Positions 28,348 to 37,582 are shown, counted from the first letter of the stretch. The stretch: DNA of 40,867 bases from Janthinobacterium lividum PAMC 25724 (GCA_000242815.2 AHHB01000020.1:1-40867), one strand, 5' to 3'. The notes: generated by a model not told the origin, from the letters alone. Numbers and translations are program-made.

Positions 28348-29694
28348 CTAGCTGGCGCTGGCGGGCGTCTGGGGAGTATCGGCCTTGCAGGGGGCAGTTT
28401 CGCCGGCATCTGCCTTGGCGCCGATACGCATGAAGCGCGACAGGATCAAGACGGGCAGGGCCGACACCAGCACCCACAGGAAAAAGGTCTTGTAGCCGAG
28501 CGCCGTCTGGATGTCGCCGCTGATCATCTTGAACAGCACGAAACCGAGCTGCATCACGCCAGTGGCAAACGCATAGTGGGCCGTCTGGTACTTGCCGACC
28601 GAGACCACTTGCATCATGAACAGGATCAGGCCCACGAAGCCAAAGCCATAACCGAACATTTCCACGCTGAGCGCGGCCGTGATCAGGGTCAGATCGGTCG
28701 GCATGCTGTGGCTCAGGTAATAGAACACCAGGTTCGGCAAATTCATGGCCAGGATCAGGAAGAACATGGCGCGTTTCAAGCCTAGCCAGGAAGTGAAATA
28801 GCCGCCGCCTATGCTGCCCAGCAAAAAGGCCACGGTGCCGGCCGTGCCGTACACGGCGCCCACTTCCGTCGTCGACAAGCCCAGGCCGCCCAGCTCGCGC
28901 GCTTCGCGCAGGAACAGCGGGCCGATGGTCTGCACTTGCGCCTCGCCGGCGCGGAACAGGATGATGAAGGCGATCATGCCCCAGATGCCGGGCTTGTTCA
29001 AGAAGTCCACCAGCACGTCCCACAAGGTGCGGCTGATGCCTGCCACGCTCTTGTCGGCCACGGTCGCGTTGCGCACTTGCGGCAGCGCCCACAGGTGGTA
29101 CGCGGCCAGCGACAGCATCATCGCGCCGATGATCAGGAAGATCACCGACCATGCAGGCTTGATGCCGATTTCTTTCTCCAGGTAGCCGGCCAGGATCACC
29201 AGGCCGCCCAGCGAGATGAATTTGCCGGCATTGAAGAAGGCGCCCTGCCAGCCCGCGTAGGCCGCCTGCTGCTTGTCCGACAGGCTGGCGATGTAGAGGC
29301 CGTCGCAGACGATGTCGTGCGTCGACGAGGCCAGCGCGGCGACGAACAGCACGGCGATGCAGGCGGCAAACCACAGCGGCGTTTGCAGCGCCAGCGCGAT
29401 CAGGCCCAGGCTCAGGCCACCGGCGAACTGGAACAGCACCACCATGCTCTTCTTGCTCGACGCCAGCTCCAGGAAGGGGCTCCACAGCGACTTGAAGACC
29501 CAGGCAAAGCCGATCAGGCCGGTCCAGCGGGCGATCTGGTCGTTTGGCACGCCCATGCTCTTGAACATCAGGCCGGCCACCAGGGCGACCGCGTAAAACG
29601 GCAGGCCCTGGGCGAAGTATAAGGTGGGCACCCAGGAAATCGGGCTGCGTATGCCGCCCTTGCTACTGCTATTGCTATTGGTCTTGTGGTTCAT
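28348..29694 (-). CDS. MFS transporter, AmpG-like
   Basis: A 448-residue membrane transporter with about 12 hydrophobic segments. The opening WVPTLYFAQGLPFYAVALVA and ALASSTHDIVCDGLYIASL are typical of AmpG-like (PAT family) permeases, which import GlcNAc-containing muropeptides in enterobacteria. Here the operon points to GlcNAc or a chitooligosaccharide as substrate. The start follows GAGGAAG. It lies 57 bp after the GH3-like gene and 14 bp before the ATPase gene, so it appears co-transcribed with a complete ABC importer. Confidence 0.85.
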   Translation of the reverse strand: MNHKTNSNSSSKGGIRSPISWVPTLYFAQGLPFYAVALVAGLMFKSMGVPNDQIARWTGLIGFAWVFKSLWSPFLELASSKKSMVVLFQFAGGLSLGLIALALQTPLWFAACIAVLFVAALASSTHDIVCDGLYIASLSDKQQAAYAGWQGAFFNAGKFISLGGLVILAGYLEKEIGIKPAWSVIFLIIGAMMLSLAAYHLWALPQVRNATVADKSVAGISRTLWDVLVDFLNKPGIWGMIAFIILFRAGEAQVQTIGPLFLREARELGGLGLSTTEVGAVYGTAGTVAFLLGSIGGGYFTSWLGLKRAMFFLILAMNLPNLVFYYLSHSMPTDLTLITAALSVEMFGYGFGFVGLILFMMQVVSVGKYQTAHYAFATGVMQLGFVLFKMISGDIQTALGYKTFFLWVLVSALPVLILSRFMRIGAKADAGETAPCKADTPQTPASAS

Positions 29695-29751
29695 GGATGC
29701 TTCCTCGGGTCGTCTTGAAAGTCGGGTATTGCGGTCGGTAAAAAAGCGCGC

Positions 29752-30780
29752 TTACTGGCAGCGCCGCCTGGCCTCGGCCATGATGATGCAGTCAGCCGCC
29801 TCCTGCGCGTATACGTCGCTGCCAGCCGGATAGCGTGCGGCCAGTGCCGCCAGGCGCTGCAGCCGCGCACCCACGCCTTGCAGCGGCAAGGTGCCAGACG
29901 CCAGTGCGGCGCTGACGGCGGCCAGCGCTGCCGGTAGCTGCGCCGCATCTGCCAGCAGGACCATGTCGGCGCCGGCGGCCAGGGCGCGCGCGCCGACATG
30001 CTCGCCGTGCGCGGCTATGCCGGGCGTCAGCAGCACGCCGTCATAGCCCCACTGCTGGCGCAGCAAGCCATGCATTACCGCAGGCGACAGGCTGGCGGGT
30101 TGGCGTGCATCGAGTGCCGTATAAGTTACGTGCGCGCTCATCATCGAGGCCGTCTGCGCGGCGGCCTGGCGAAACGGTACGAAATCGTGTTCTTCCAGCT
30201 GCGAGCGGATCTTGGCGACGCTGGGCACGATGGCGCTGGCGCCAGGTTGCGGCAGGTACAGCCGGGCGCAGCACGCCACGCCTTCGGCCTGGCAGCCCGC
30301 CGTCCAGGCTTGCGTCATGGCGGTCGCTTGTGCAGGATCGCCGCCAAACGCCTGCGCAGCGTCAGGTGCCTGTGCTGCGCCGGTGTCGAGATTGATCAGG
30401 GGGGCCAGCAGCCAGTTGATGCCCAATGAGCGCAAGCCGCGTGCCGTCGCCGCGCCCATGCCGTTGGCCAGTTCTGCGTCACCCAAGGCACACAGTTGCA
30501 TGGCGCTCGGTGGCTGTGGCAGCCAGGCCGGATAGGCTGAGGGCATGCCGGCCGTATCGATGGCGATCAGCGCCTGCGGGCCCAGGGCGAGCCGCAAGTG
30601 CGCGCTCAGGCGCGTCAGTTGCGCCGCATCGCGCAGATTGCCCGCGCGCAGGCACACGGCGCGCACGCCGTTCGCCTGCAGCCATTGGAGCGTGGCTGCA
30701 TCGAGCTCGGTGCCGACGACGCCCGTCATCAGCAACTGCCCGGCAAGCCGGCGCAGGTCGGTGGCGATGGTGGCGCTCAT
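29752..30780 (-). CDS. GH3/NagZ-like protein lacking the catalytic motifs
   Basis: A 342-residue protein with a GH3 N-terminal-domain layout: WLLAPLINLDTG (~123-134), AFGGDPAQATAMTQAW (~144-159), MSAHVTYTALDARQPASLSP (~214-233) and LLRQQWGYDGVLL (~239-251) line up with beta-N-acetylglucosaminidases of the NagZ type. The hallmark residues do not. DQEGG is IDTAGM (~74-79), the RSFG Arg is lost, the KHFPGHGD loop is ARLYLPQPGAS (~172-182), and the nucleophile SDD is TPG (~252-254). It is unlikely to hydrolyse beta-N-acetylglucosaminides. It has no signal peptide; the start overlaps the permease stop by ATGA. Confidence 0.8.
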   Translation of the reverse strand: MSATIATDLRRLAGQLLMTGVVGTELDAATLQWLQANGVRAVCLRAGNLRDAAQLTRLSAHLRLALGPQALIAIDTAGMPSAYPAWLPQPPSAMQLCALGDAELANGMGAATARGLRSLGINWLLAPLINLDTGAAQAPDAAQAFGGDPAQATAMTQAWTAGCQAEGVACCARLYLPQPGASAIVPSVAKIRSQLEEHDFVPFRQAAAQTASMMSAHVTYTALDARQPASLSPAVMHGLLRQQWGYDGVLLTPGIAAHGEHVGARALAAGADMVLLADAAQLPAALAAVSAALASGTLPLQGVGARLQRLAALAARYPAGSDVYAQEAADCIIMAEARRRCQ

Positions 30781-31625
30781 TTGACGGCGCCGTCCATGCC
30801 GCGCATGAAGAAGCGCTGGGTGAACAGGAACGCCAGCAGGGTAGGCACAATGGTGATCAGGGTGCCGGCGGCGATCACGCGCGTGCTGCTGCCGAAGGTG
30901 CCGCGCAAATACAGCACGCCCACCGAGAGGGGAAATTCATCGGGTTTGCTCATGACGATGGAGGGCCAGATGTATTCATTCCACGATTCCACAGCCGTCA
31001 GAATACCGACGGTGGCCAGCCAGGGTGTGATCAGGGGCAGCATGATGCGGCTGAAGATCACCCATTCGGAGGCGCCGTCGACTCTGGCCGCATCGATCAG
31101 GTCTTGCGGCACTTCCTCGAACGCCTGCTTGAGCAGCAAAATGGCCACGGCCGTCACCACGTTGGGCAGGATGACGCCCGTGTAGGTGTCGACCAGGCTC
31201 ATTTGCGTGATGGTGATGAAGTTGACGAGGAAATTGACTTCCGATGGCAGCACCAGGGTGGCCAGGATCAGGCCGAACACCAGCTTGCGGCCTCGGAATT
31301 TCAGGCGCGCCAGCGGGTACGCGGCGAGTGAACATAGCAGCAGTTTCCAGAACACGGTGAACACGGCGATCAGCACCGAGTTCTTGAAAAATGACCAGAT
31401 GGGAATCGCCTTGAACACTTCGACGAAGTTTTCCAGCGACGGCGCCTTCGGCCAGAAGGTAGGTGGAAAGGCGAAGATATTGCCCTGCGTGGAAATGGCT
31501 GTTACCAGCGTCCACCAGAACGGGAAGACGCAGACGACGGCGATCGCGCACAGCACGGCATAGTGGCCCGTGTATTGGACTAGGTGCTGCAAACGTGTTT
31601 GCATGGGGCGGGAACGGGTTTTCAT
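30777..31625 (-). CDS. carbohydrate ABC permease, MalG type
   Basis: A 282-residue inner-membrane permease with six hydrophobic segments. It carries the EAA loop (EVPQDLIDAARVDGASEWVIFSRIMLPL) that docks the ATPase, and ends FFMRGMDGAVK, typical for CUT1 MalG-like subunits. The start at 31625 (MKTRSRPM) is taken because AGGGG lies ~8 nt upstream; an ATG six bases earlier has no room for that site. It pairs with the permease encoded upstream, 13 bp away, and overlaps the GH3-like gene by 4 bp. Confidence 0.92.
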   Translation of the reverse strand: MKTRSRPMQTRLQHLVQYTGHYAVLCAIAVVCVFPFWWTLVTAISTQGNIFAFPPTFWPKAPSLENFVEVFKAIPIWSFFKNSVLIAVFTVFWKLLLCSLAAYPLARLKFRGRKLVFGLILATLVLPSEVNFLVNFITITQMSLVDTYTGVILPNVVTAVAILLLKQAFEEVPQDLIDAARVDGASEWVIFSRIMLPLITPWLATVGILTAVESWNEYIWPSIVMSKPDEFPLSVGVLYLRGTFGSSTRVIAAGTLITIVPTLLAFLFTQRFFMRGMDGAVK

Positions 31626-31638
31626 GGTCATTCCCCTG

Positions 31639-32508
31639 TCAGCGATGCTTGGGTTTGAGATAGCGCAGGCATAGCAGGGCGATGCCGATGCAAAAGAGGG
31701 ACACGACGAAGCTGGCGGCCAGCGCGCGCGGCAGTTTCAAATGTTTGAGGCCCTGATCGTAGGCATAGTACAGCGCCGTGAAGGTGGAATTCATCGGGCC
31801 GCCCTGGGTCAGCACGTCGACTTCCTGGTAAGCCTTCAATGCCGCCAGCACGGACAGGATGGTGCACAGCATGATGGTCGGGCGCAGCATCGGCACGGTG
31901 ATCTTCCAGAAGCGCTGCCAGCGGTTGGCGCCATCGAGCATGGCCGCTTCCTGCATGTCCGACGGGATCGACTGCAGCGCCGCCAGGTACATCACCATAT
32001 ACCAGCCCAGGCCGCGCCACAGGGTGACGAACATGACGGCAAACAGGGCCAGGCTGTCGTTCGTCAGCCAGCCCACGGGCGCGTTGACGAGTTTCAGGGT
32101 CAGCATCACGTAATTGAGCGCACCCTGTTCATGGAACATGAAGCCCCACATGATGCCGACCACGGAAACGGTGGTCACGACGGGCACGTAGAAGGCGGCA
32201 CGGAACAAACGGATGCCGGGCAGGCGGTTGTTGACCAGCACGGCCAGCACGATGGCGCCCACCTGCACGAAAGGCACCATCAGCAAAAACACCAGCGAAT
32301 TCTTTAAACCCGAGACGAACATCTCGTTGTTGAAGATGTAGCGGAAGTTATCGAGGCCGACGAAGCGCGTCTCGCGTATCAGGCTGTAGTCGGTGAAGGC
32401 CAGCACGGAGCCGTAGCCGACGGGCCAGAAGGAAAAGGCGGCCAGCAGCAGCAGGGCCGGGGCGAGGAACAGCCAGGCTTGCACGCTGTGGCGGTGAGCG
32501 AGTTTCAT
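31639..32508 (-). CDS. sugar ABC permease, MalF type
   Basis: A 289-residue inner-membrane permease. Its N-terminus MKLAHRHSVQAWLFLAPALL is the usual short form of CUT1 MalF-like subunits, and the EAA loop is SIPSDMQEAAMLDGANRWQR. The frame is open to 32709, but those codons overlap the binding-protein gene and are not permease-like; the ATG at 32508 follows AAGGAC and lies 7 bp past that gene's stop. It should form the channel with the MalG-type subunit. Confidence 0.92.
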   Translation of the reverse strand: MKLAHRHSVQAWLFLAPALLLLAAFSFWPVGYGSVLAFTDYSLIRETRFVGLDNFRYIFNNEMFVSGLKNSLVFLLMVPFVQVGAIVLAVLVNNRLPGIRLFRAAFYVPVVTTVSVVGIMWGFMFHEQGALNYVMLTLKLVNAPVGWLTNDSLALFAVMFVTLWRGLGWYMVMYLAALQSIPSDMQEAAMLDGANRWQRFWKITVPMLRPTIMLCTILSVLAALKAYQEVDVLTQGGPMNSTFTALYYAYDQGLKHLKLPRALAASFVVSLFCIGIALLCLRYLKPKHR

Positions 32509-32515
32509 GGTGTCC

Positions 32516-33772
32516 TTAGTGGCCTGGCAGGGTGGCCAGCTTCTTGTTCCAGATGGCGACGGCCTGGTCCAGCGCCTGCTTGACATCTTGCTTGCCCGTG
32601 ACGCCCGCCTCGACGGCTTTGACCAGCGAGCGGCGCAATTCGTCGTAGTCATCGATGCCGGCCACGTACAGCGTGCGCGAGTGGCCCATCGACAGGGCGC
32701 CAGCGGCAACGGCCTTTTCGGCCGCGCCTGCGTCCTTGGGCGTGGCGAGGAAAAACGGGTCGGCCGCCGCCTTGATGGTGGTCGGGAAGACGCTGGCCTG
32801 GCGCGCGAAGTTCAACTGGTTTTCGTCGTTCGTGAGGAAGCGCGCGAACTTGCCGACCGATGGCAGTAGGCGCGCCGGCACGCCTTTCGGAATGGCGAAG
32901 TGCACCAGCCAGCCGCCATCGGCAATGCCGGTGGGGCCCAGCGGCGCGGGCGCCACGTCGGTGATGGCATAGATGTCTTGCGCATCGCCGCCGATGCGCT
33001 GCATGGCCGTCGGCGGTGCCAGCAGCATGCCCAGGCGGCCGCCCTTGTAAGCATCGATCACGGCGGGGAAGTTATCCTCGGCGAACAGGCTTTCTTTCAG
33101 CAGACCGCCGACCTTGTAGGTGTCGGCCAGTTTTTGTACCAATGCCACGTGCTGCGGCGAATTGAAGACGGCGCGCTTGTCGATGATGACGGCCAGGCCC
33201 TGCTGCATGAACAGACCGTCGATCTTGGAGAGCGCTGGGGCGATGCCGGCCTTGCCCGTGCGTTGCGCGATCTGGCGCGCGAATGCCAGTTGTTCATCCA
33301 GGCTGGCAGGGCCGCGCGTGAGCCCGGCCTGCTTGAAAATGGCGGTGTTGAAGGCGATCACCGCGACATTGCTGTACATGGGGAAGCCGTAGGTGTGGCC
33401 CTTGAAGCGCAGGTCTTCCAGCGCGCTCGGAATGTAGCTGGCGCGTGCCTGCGCGATCAGGCCATCGACTGGCGTGAGCAAGCCGTCGCGCGCGTATTCA
33501 TCGGCCCAGGGCACGTTCAGGCTCACCAGCGCCGGTGGCGTACCGGCCACGATGCGCGTGACCAGCTTGGTCTGGATGACGTCCCACGGGAAGTCGATCC
33601 ATTCAATCTTGAGGCCGGGATTTTGCGCCTCATAGCGCGCCACCAACGCGCTGAAATAGGGCGTGAATTTGGGCTTCATGCTGAAGGTCCAGAATTCGAT
33701 TTTCTCGGCAGCCCATGCCTGTGGCGCGAGCAGGCCCGCGCAGGCAAACACTGCCAACAGTCTCTTGATCAT
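32516..33772 (-). CDS. sugar ABC transporter substrate-binding protein
   Basis: A 418-residue periplasmic binding protein of the CUT1 (family 1 solute-binding) type. A signal peptide (MIKRLLAVFACAGLLAPQAWA) is followed by EKIEFWTFSMKPKFTPYFSALV and the usual two-lobe layout; the Cys in the signal does not fit a lipobox. Operon context indicates GlcNAc or chitobiose-like ligands, but ligand residues cannot be assigned. It is the first of the transport genes; its leader contains a REP-like hairpin and only a weak ribosome-binding site (GGGATAATAATA). Confidence 0.88.
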   Translation of the reverse strand: MIKRLLAVFACAGLLAPQAWAAEKIEFWTFSMKPKFTPYFSALVARYEAQNPGLKIEWIDFPWDVIQTKLVTRIVAGTPPALVSLNVPWADEYARDGLLTPVDGLIAQARASYIPSALEDLRFKGHTYGFPMYSNVAVIAFNTAIFKQAGLTRGPASLDEQLAFARQIAQRTGKAGIAPALSKIDGLFMQQGLAVIIDKRAVFNSPQHVALVQKLADTYKVGGLLKESLFAEDNFPAVIDAYKGGRLGMLLAPPTAMQRIGGDAQDIYAITDVAPAPLGPTGIADGGWLVHFAIPKGVPARLLPSVGKFARFLTNDENQLNFARQASVFPTTIKAAADPFFLATPKDAGAAEKAVAAGALSMGHSRTLYVAGIDDYDELRRSLVKAVEAGVTGKQDVKQALDQAVAIWNKKLATLPGH

Positions 33773-33806
33773 TATTATTATCCCGGCCAGTGGCCCCGTA
33801 AGTGCC

Positions 33807-33833
33807 GGGGTCGGCCCCTTAGGAGCCGACCCC
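33807..33833. repeat. REP-like palindrome between nagB and the ABC binding-protein gene
   Basis: GGGGTCGGCCCC, TTA, GGAGCCGACCCC forms a 12-bp stem with one mismatch. It is followed by CAGTCTTCGCTTTCGGGTT, the same tail as in the copy at 13857. It lies inside an operon between co-directional genes, where a transcribed hairpin could stabilise the upstream mRNA or reduce read-through into the transporter genes. Confidence 0.8.
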
Positions 33834-33860
33834 AGTCTTCGCTTTCGGGTTGGGTATTGC

Positions 33861-34883
33861 TTAGTTTGTTTTTGTTACTTTGCTCAGGTGACGCGGTGCG
33901 TCCGGGTCCATGCCGCGTGCGGCCGACAGTTTTGCCGCCATCACGTAGAAGGCCTGGATGGCGACAATCGGGTCGAGATCCGGCGTGGCCGCCACGGGCA
34001 GGGTCAGGTCGCGTTCGGCCACGTCGGCGGGGGCCGCCAGCAGGACCTTGGCGCCGCGGCCGCGCATTTCCGTCGCCAGTTGCAGCAGGCCGGCCTGGGT
34101 TGGGCCGCGCGTTGCAAAAATGAGCAGTGGGTAGCCGTCTTCGATCAGGGCCATCGGGCCATGCTTGATTTCGGCACCGCTGAAGGCTTCTGCCTGCAGG
34201 GCCGAGGTTTCCTTGAATTTCAAGGCCGATTCCAGGGCCACCGGGAAGCTGATGCCGCGTCCCACGACCATGATGTTGCGCGCCGGCGCCAGCACGTCAA
34301 TCGCTGGCGACCAGTCTACTTGGGTCGCTCCGAGCAGCGCTTCGGGCAGCGCTTCGAGGCCTGCTTGCAGCTCGGGGTCGTTCTGCCACTGGGCCACCAT
34401 GCGCGCGCCGGCAACCAGGCTGGTGATGAAGCTTTTGGTGGCGGCGACGCTTTGTTCCTTGCCAGCGCGCAGGGGCATGGCCCACTCGGCGGCGTGCGCC
34501 AGCGGCGAATCGATGTCGTTGACCAGGGCCACGGTGGTGGCGCCGCCGTCGCGGAAGTAGCGGATCGGCTCGACCACGTCCGGGCTCTGGCCCGATTGCG
34601 AGATCGAGATGGCCAGGGTGTCGCGCGTTACCAGCGGCGATTTGTTCAAGGTCACCAGCGACATCGGCAGGGACGCCACGACACGGCCCAGGCGCGCCAT
34701 GATCAGGTAGGCGACGTAGTTGCAGGCGTGGTCCGAGCTGCCGCGCGCGATGGTCAGCGCGGTCGAGAACGAGGTGCTCCTCAATTTGCGGCCCAGTTCC
34801 GCGTAGCGATCCGTGTCGCTGGCCAGTTGCAGGGCGACGCATTCGGCGGCGGAAATGGCTTCTTTAAGCATCATTGAGGTCAC
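33861..34883 (-). CDS. nagB-II: SIS-domain glucosamine-6-phosphate deaminase (NagB-II type)
   Basis: A 340-residue protein with two SIS sugar-phosphate isomerase domains, like the isomerase half of GlmS but lacking the glutaminase half. Typical stretches are ARGSSDHACNYVAYL (~46-60), ISISQSGQSPDVVEPIR (~91-107), GKEQSVAATKSF and SGAEIKHGPMALIEDG. It converts GlcN-6-P to fructose-6-P and ammonia in GlcNAc pathways without classical NagB. The start is a GTG at 34883, with AAGGAG at ideal distance inside the nagA 3' end; the genes overlap by 20 bp. A deaminase role rather than synthase is inferred from neighbours. Confidence 0.9.
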   Translation of the reverse strand: MTSMMLKEAISAAECVALQLASDTDRYAELGRKLRSTSFSTALTIARGSSDHACNYVAYLIMARLGRVVASLPMSLVTLNKSPLVTRDTLAISISQSGQSPDVVEPIRYFRDGGATTVALVNDIDSPLAHAAEWAMPLRAGKEQSVAATKSFITSLVAGARMVAQWQNDPELQAGLEALPEALLGATQVDWSPAIDVLAPARNIMVVGRGISFPVALESALKFKETSALQAEAFSGAEIKHGPMALIEDGYPLLIFATRGPTQAGLLQLATEMRGRGAKVLLAAPADVAERDLTLPVAATPDLDPIVAIQAFYVMAAKLSAARGMDPDAPRHLSKVTKTN

Positions 34884-35976
34884 AGATTTCTCCTTCTATA
34901 TACACAGCTTTGAGTTTGAGATCGCGATCGAGTACCACCAGATCGGCGTAAGTGCCGGGGGCCAGCCGGCCGCGTTCTTCCAGGCCCAGATAATCGGCGG
35001 CGTTGGTCGACACGCGCTTGGACGCGTCGGCCAGGTCCAGTCCCAGTGCCACCAGGTTGCGCAGCGCCTGGTCCAGGGTCAGGGTGCTGCCCGCCAGGGT
35101 GCCGTCGGGCAGGCGTACGCCGCCCATGCATTTCTGCACGGCGTGGCGGCCCAGCATGTATTCGCCGTCCGGCATGCCGGTGGCGGCAGTCGAATCGGTG
35201 ACGCAGTACAGGCGCGGGATGGCGCGCAGGGCGACCTTGATGGCACCCGGATGCACGTGCAGCAGGTCGGGGATCAGTTCGGCGTATTCGGCGTGCGCCA
35301 GGGCGGCGCCGACCATGCCCGGCTCGCGGTGATGCAGGCCGCTCATGGCGTTGAACAGGTGCGTGAAGCCCATGGCGCCATGCTCCAGCGCGGCGACGCC
35401 ATCTTCATAGGAGCCGAGCGTGTGGCCGATCTGCACGCGCACGCCGGCGTCGGCCAGGGCGCGCACCAGGTCCAGGTGGCCGGCGATTTCCGGCGCCACG
35501 GTAATGACGCGCAGTTTGGCCAGCGTTTGCAGGCGTTCGATTTCGGCCAGGGTGGCAGCGCGCGCGTAGTTCGGTTGCGCGCCGAGCTTGCCCGAATTGA
35601 TGTATGGGCCTTCCAGGTGGGCGCCCAGCACGCGCGCCGTGTTCGGGCGGCGGTTGTTGGCCGCGATGCCGATGGCCGTCAGGGCCATGTCGATATCTTC
35701 GGGCGGCGCCGTCATGGTGGTAGCGAGCAGGCTGGTGGTGCCGTGGCGCGCATGGATGGCCGCGATGGTGTAGACAGCTTCGCCGCCTTCCATGATGTCC
35801 TTGCCGGCACCGCCATGCACGTGCAGGTCGATAAAGCCGGGCAAAATATAATCGTCGCTGTTGTTCGACGGGTGGCGCGAATCGCCGGTGATGCTGTCGA
35901 CGCGTTCGCCGAAGGCGATGGCGCCGTGGATCCAGCCGCCGGGGGTAAGGATATTGCCTTTGATAGTGCTGCTCAT
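34864..35976 (-). CDS. nagA: N-acetylglucosamine-6-phosphate deacetylase
   Basis: A 370-residue amidohydrolase that removes acetate from GlcNAc-6-P. Metal and catalytic residues are in place: H52 and H54 in DLHVHGG, E122 in HLEGPYIN, H185 in IGHTLGS, H206 in THLFNAMSG and the catalytic Asp 261 in CVTDSTAATGM. The length is typical. The start overlaps the stop of the upstream gntR gene by ATGA, and its end overlaps nagB-II, so the three are translationally coupled. Confidence 0.97.
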   Translation of the reverse strand: MSSTIKGNILTPGGWIHGAIAFGERVDSITGDSRHPSNNSDDYILPGFIDLHVHGGAGKDIMEGGEAVYTIAAIHARHGTTSLLATTMTAPPEDIDMALTAIGIAANNRRPNTARVLGAHLEGPYINSGKLGAQPNYARAATLAEIERLQTLAKLRVITVAPEIAGHLDLVRALADAGVRVQIGHTLGSYEDGVAALEHGAMGFTHLFNAMSGLHHREPGMVGAALAHAEYAELIPDLLHVHPGAIKVALRAIPRLYCVTDSTAATGMPDGEYMLGRHAVQKCMGGVRLPDGTLAGSTLTLDQALRNLVALGLDLADASKRVSTNAADYLGLEERGRLAPGTYADLVVLDRDLKLKAVYIEGEICDLNDA

Positions 35977-36713
35977 CTGCGCGACTCCGCTACGAATTCA
36001 TAATAATCACTGCGGCAATACGAGTGGGTCAGTTCCACCGCTGCGCCGTTGTCGAGATAACTGACACGGGTGATGTGTAACATCGCTTCACCCATTTTGA
36101 TATTGGCCAGCTTGGCCTGTTCCGCCGTGGCGTTGACGGCGCGGATATGCTGCAGCGCGCGCATCGGAATGGTGCCGCGCGACTCCAGGTAGCCGTACAG
36201 CGAATCGGTCACTTGCTGCGGGTCCGGCATGTATAGCGCGGGGATGGTAGTCGTCTCGATCGCCATCACCACTTCATCGGCCGTGCGCAGGCGGCGCAGA
36301 CGCGCCACCGGCATGTGCGGCGACAGGCCCAGTGACAGCAGTTCCAGTGGCGCGGCCACGCCGATATCGCGCTGCAGCCAGCGCGAGCCCGCGGTAAAAC
36401 CGCGCTGGCGCAATTCTTCCGAAAAGCTGGTCAGGCGCGACAGCGGCTGTTCCAGCTTGGGCGTGATGTAGGTGCCCGAGCCGCGCTTGCGCGTCAGCAT
36501 GCCCCGGTCGCACAGCATGTCGATGGCTTTGCGCGCCGTGACGCGCGAAATGTCGAGGATTTCCGACAGCACGCGCTCCGAGGGCAAGGCCTGGTTGGCG
36601 CGCCAGTCGCCGCTGGCGATGCCGTCCGACAGCATGTTCGCCAACTGCATATAGAGCGGCGTGTCGCTGGCCGGATTGGGTTTGAAGGCAGACAGTTTGG
36701 CCAGCATGCTCAT
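35973..36713 (-). CDS. GntR/HutC-family regulator, NagR-like
   Basis: A 246-residue regulator with an N-terminal GntR winged helix (PSERVLSEILDISRVTARKA, then MLCDRGMLTRKRGSG) and a UTRA domain (VARLRRLRTADEVVMAIETT, ending VELTHSYCRSDYYEFVAES). It is the same length as the paralogue at 20410. The start at 36713 (MSMLAKLSAFKPN) overlaps the kinase stop by ATGA; the frame is open further upstream but that part lies inside the kinase gene. It probably senses a GlcNAc-derived phosphosugar and controls this operon through the GGTATT repeats near 37690. Confidence 0.88.
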   Translation of the reverse strand: MSMLAKLSAFKPNPASDTPLYMQLANMLSDGIASGDWRANQALPSERVLSEILDISRVTARKAIDMLCDRGMLTRKRGSGTYITPKLEQPLSRLTSFSEELRQRGFTAGSRWLQRDIGVAAPLELLSLGLSPHMPVARLRRLRTADEVVMAIETTTIPALYMPDPQQVTDSLYGYLESRGTIPMRALQHIRAVNATAEQAKLANIKMGEAMLHITRVSYLDNGAAVELTHSYCRSDYYEFVAESRR

Positions 36714-37582
36714 TGCTCCTGCAAATGCTTGCGTATCAGGCGCAGGGCGCCTGCCGCCGAGTCGCCCTGTGCCGGCACGACCCGTTGCAACAGCGCCGCC
36801 GGCAGGTAGCTTGACAAGGGCGCCGCCAGGCCGCCGCACAGGGCCACGGGCAAGGTGCCGGTCGGGTCGAGGGCTCTGGCGATGAGGGCGATCTGATGGC
36901 CCGCTTCGCTCAGGATGTCATGCGCCACCGCATTGCTGGCCGCGTGTTCCAGCACCAGCGGCGCCAGTTGCGCGAACGTGGTCTGGCTGGCGGTAGCCAG
37001 CCAGACCTGCATGGCGTCGCGTTGGCCGCCGCAGGCGTCGATGACGGCCGTGGCGAAAGCACTGCCGGGCAAGCGTCCGTCGACCACTTGCTGCACGTGG
37101 TTGACGGCGCGCATGCCGATCCAGGCACCGCCCGCCTCATCGCCTGAGGGGAAACCCCAGCCGCCCACTTCGTGATGGCTGCCGTCCGCATGCAGTACTT
37201 CGCCCACGCTGCCGGTGCCGATAGCCACGATCGCACCCGGCAGGCCCGCGTGCGCGCCCAGCAGGGTGGTCAGGGCATCCGATTCCAGTGCCACAAAGGC
37301 ATAGCCGGGATTGTCTGCGATGAAGCTGGCGGCCCATTGCTTGTTGTGCACGCCAGCGAGGCCCAGGCCGATGGCCATGCGCTGCAGCGATGGCTGTTCC
37401 AGGCCGGCGCTGCGCAAGGCCAGGGTGACGGCATGCGCGACGGAGGCCCAGGCCCGCTCGATACCCAGTCCGAGGCCGGAAGGACCGCTTTGTCCCTGAG
37501 CCAGCTCCTGGCCGTCGAGACGCGCCAGGCGTACGCGGGTGCCGCTGCCCCCGCCGTCGACGCCGATTATGTATTCGATCAT
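36710..37582 (-). CDS. N-acetylglucosamine kinase (BadF/BadG/BcrA/BcrD ATPase family)
   Basis: A 290-residue sugar kinase of the ASKHA fold. The phosphate-1 loop GVDGGGSGTRVRL lies at ~7-19, the second phosphate loop AIGTGSVGEVL at ~119-129, then GGWGFPSGDEAGGAWIG, and the adenosine-site ALCGGLAAPL near the C-terminus. It should phosphorylate GlcNAc (or glucosamine) after non-PTS import, giving the substrate for NagA. It is the first gene of the operon, with a strong promoter about 75 bp upstream. The ribosome-binding site is weak. Confidence 0.9.
   Translation of the reverse strand: MIEYIIGVDGGGSGTRVRLARLDGQELAQGQSGPSGLGLGIERAWASVAHAVTLALRSAGLEQPSLQRMAIGLGLAGVHNKQWAASFIADNPGYAFVALESDALTTLLGAHAGLPGAIVAIGTGSVGEVLHADGSHHEVGGWGFPSGDEAGGAWIGMRAVNHVQQVVDGRLPGSAFATAVIDACGGQRDAMQVWLATASQTTFAQLAPLVLEHAASNAVAHDILSEAGHQIALIARALDPTGTLPVALCGGLAAPLSSYLPAALLQRVVPAQGDSAAGALRLIRKHLQEQ

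Noticed and set aside
32509..32709. 67-codon upstream extension of the MalF-type permease
   Set aside because: These codons lie inside the binding-protein gene and are not permease-like; the ATG at 32508 has a good ribosome-binding site.
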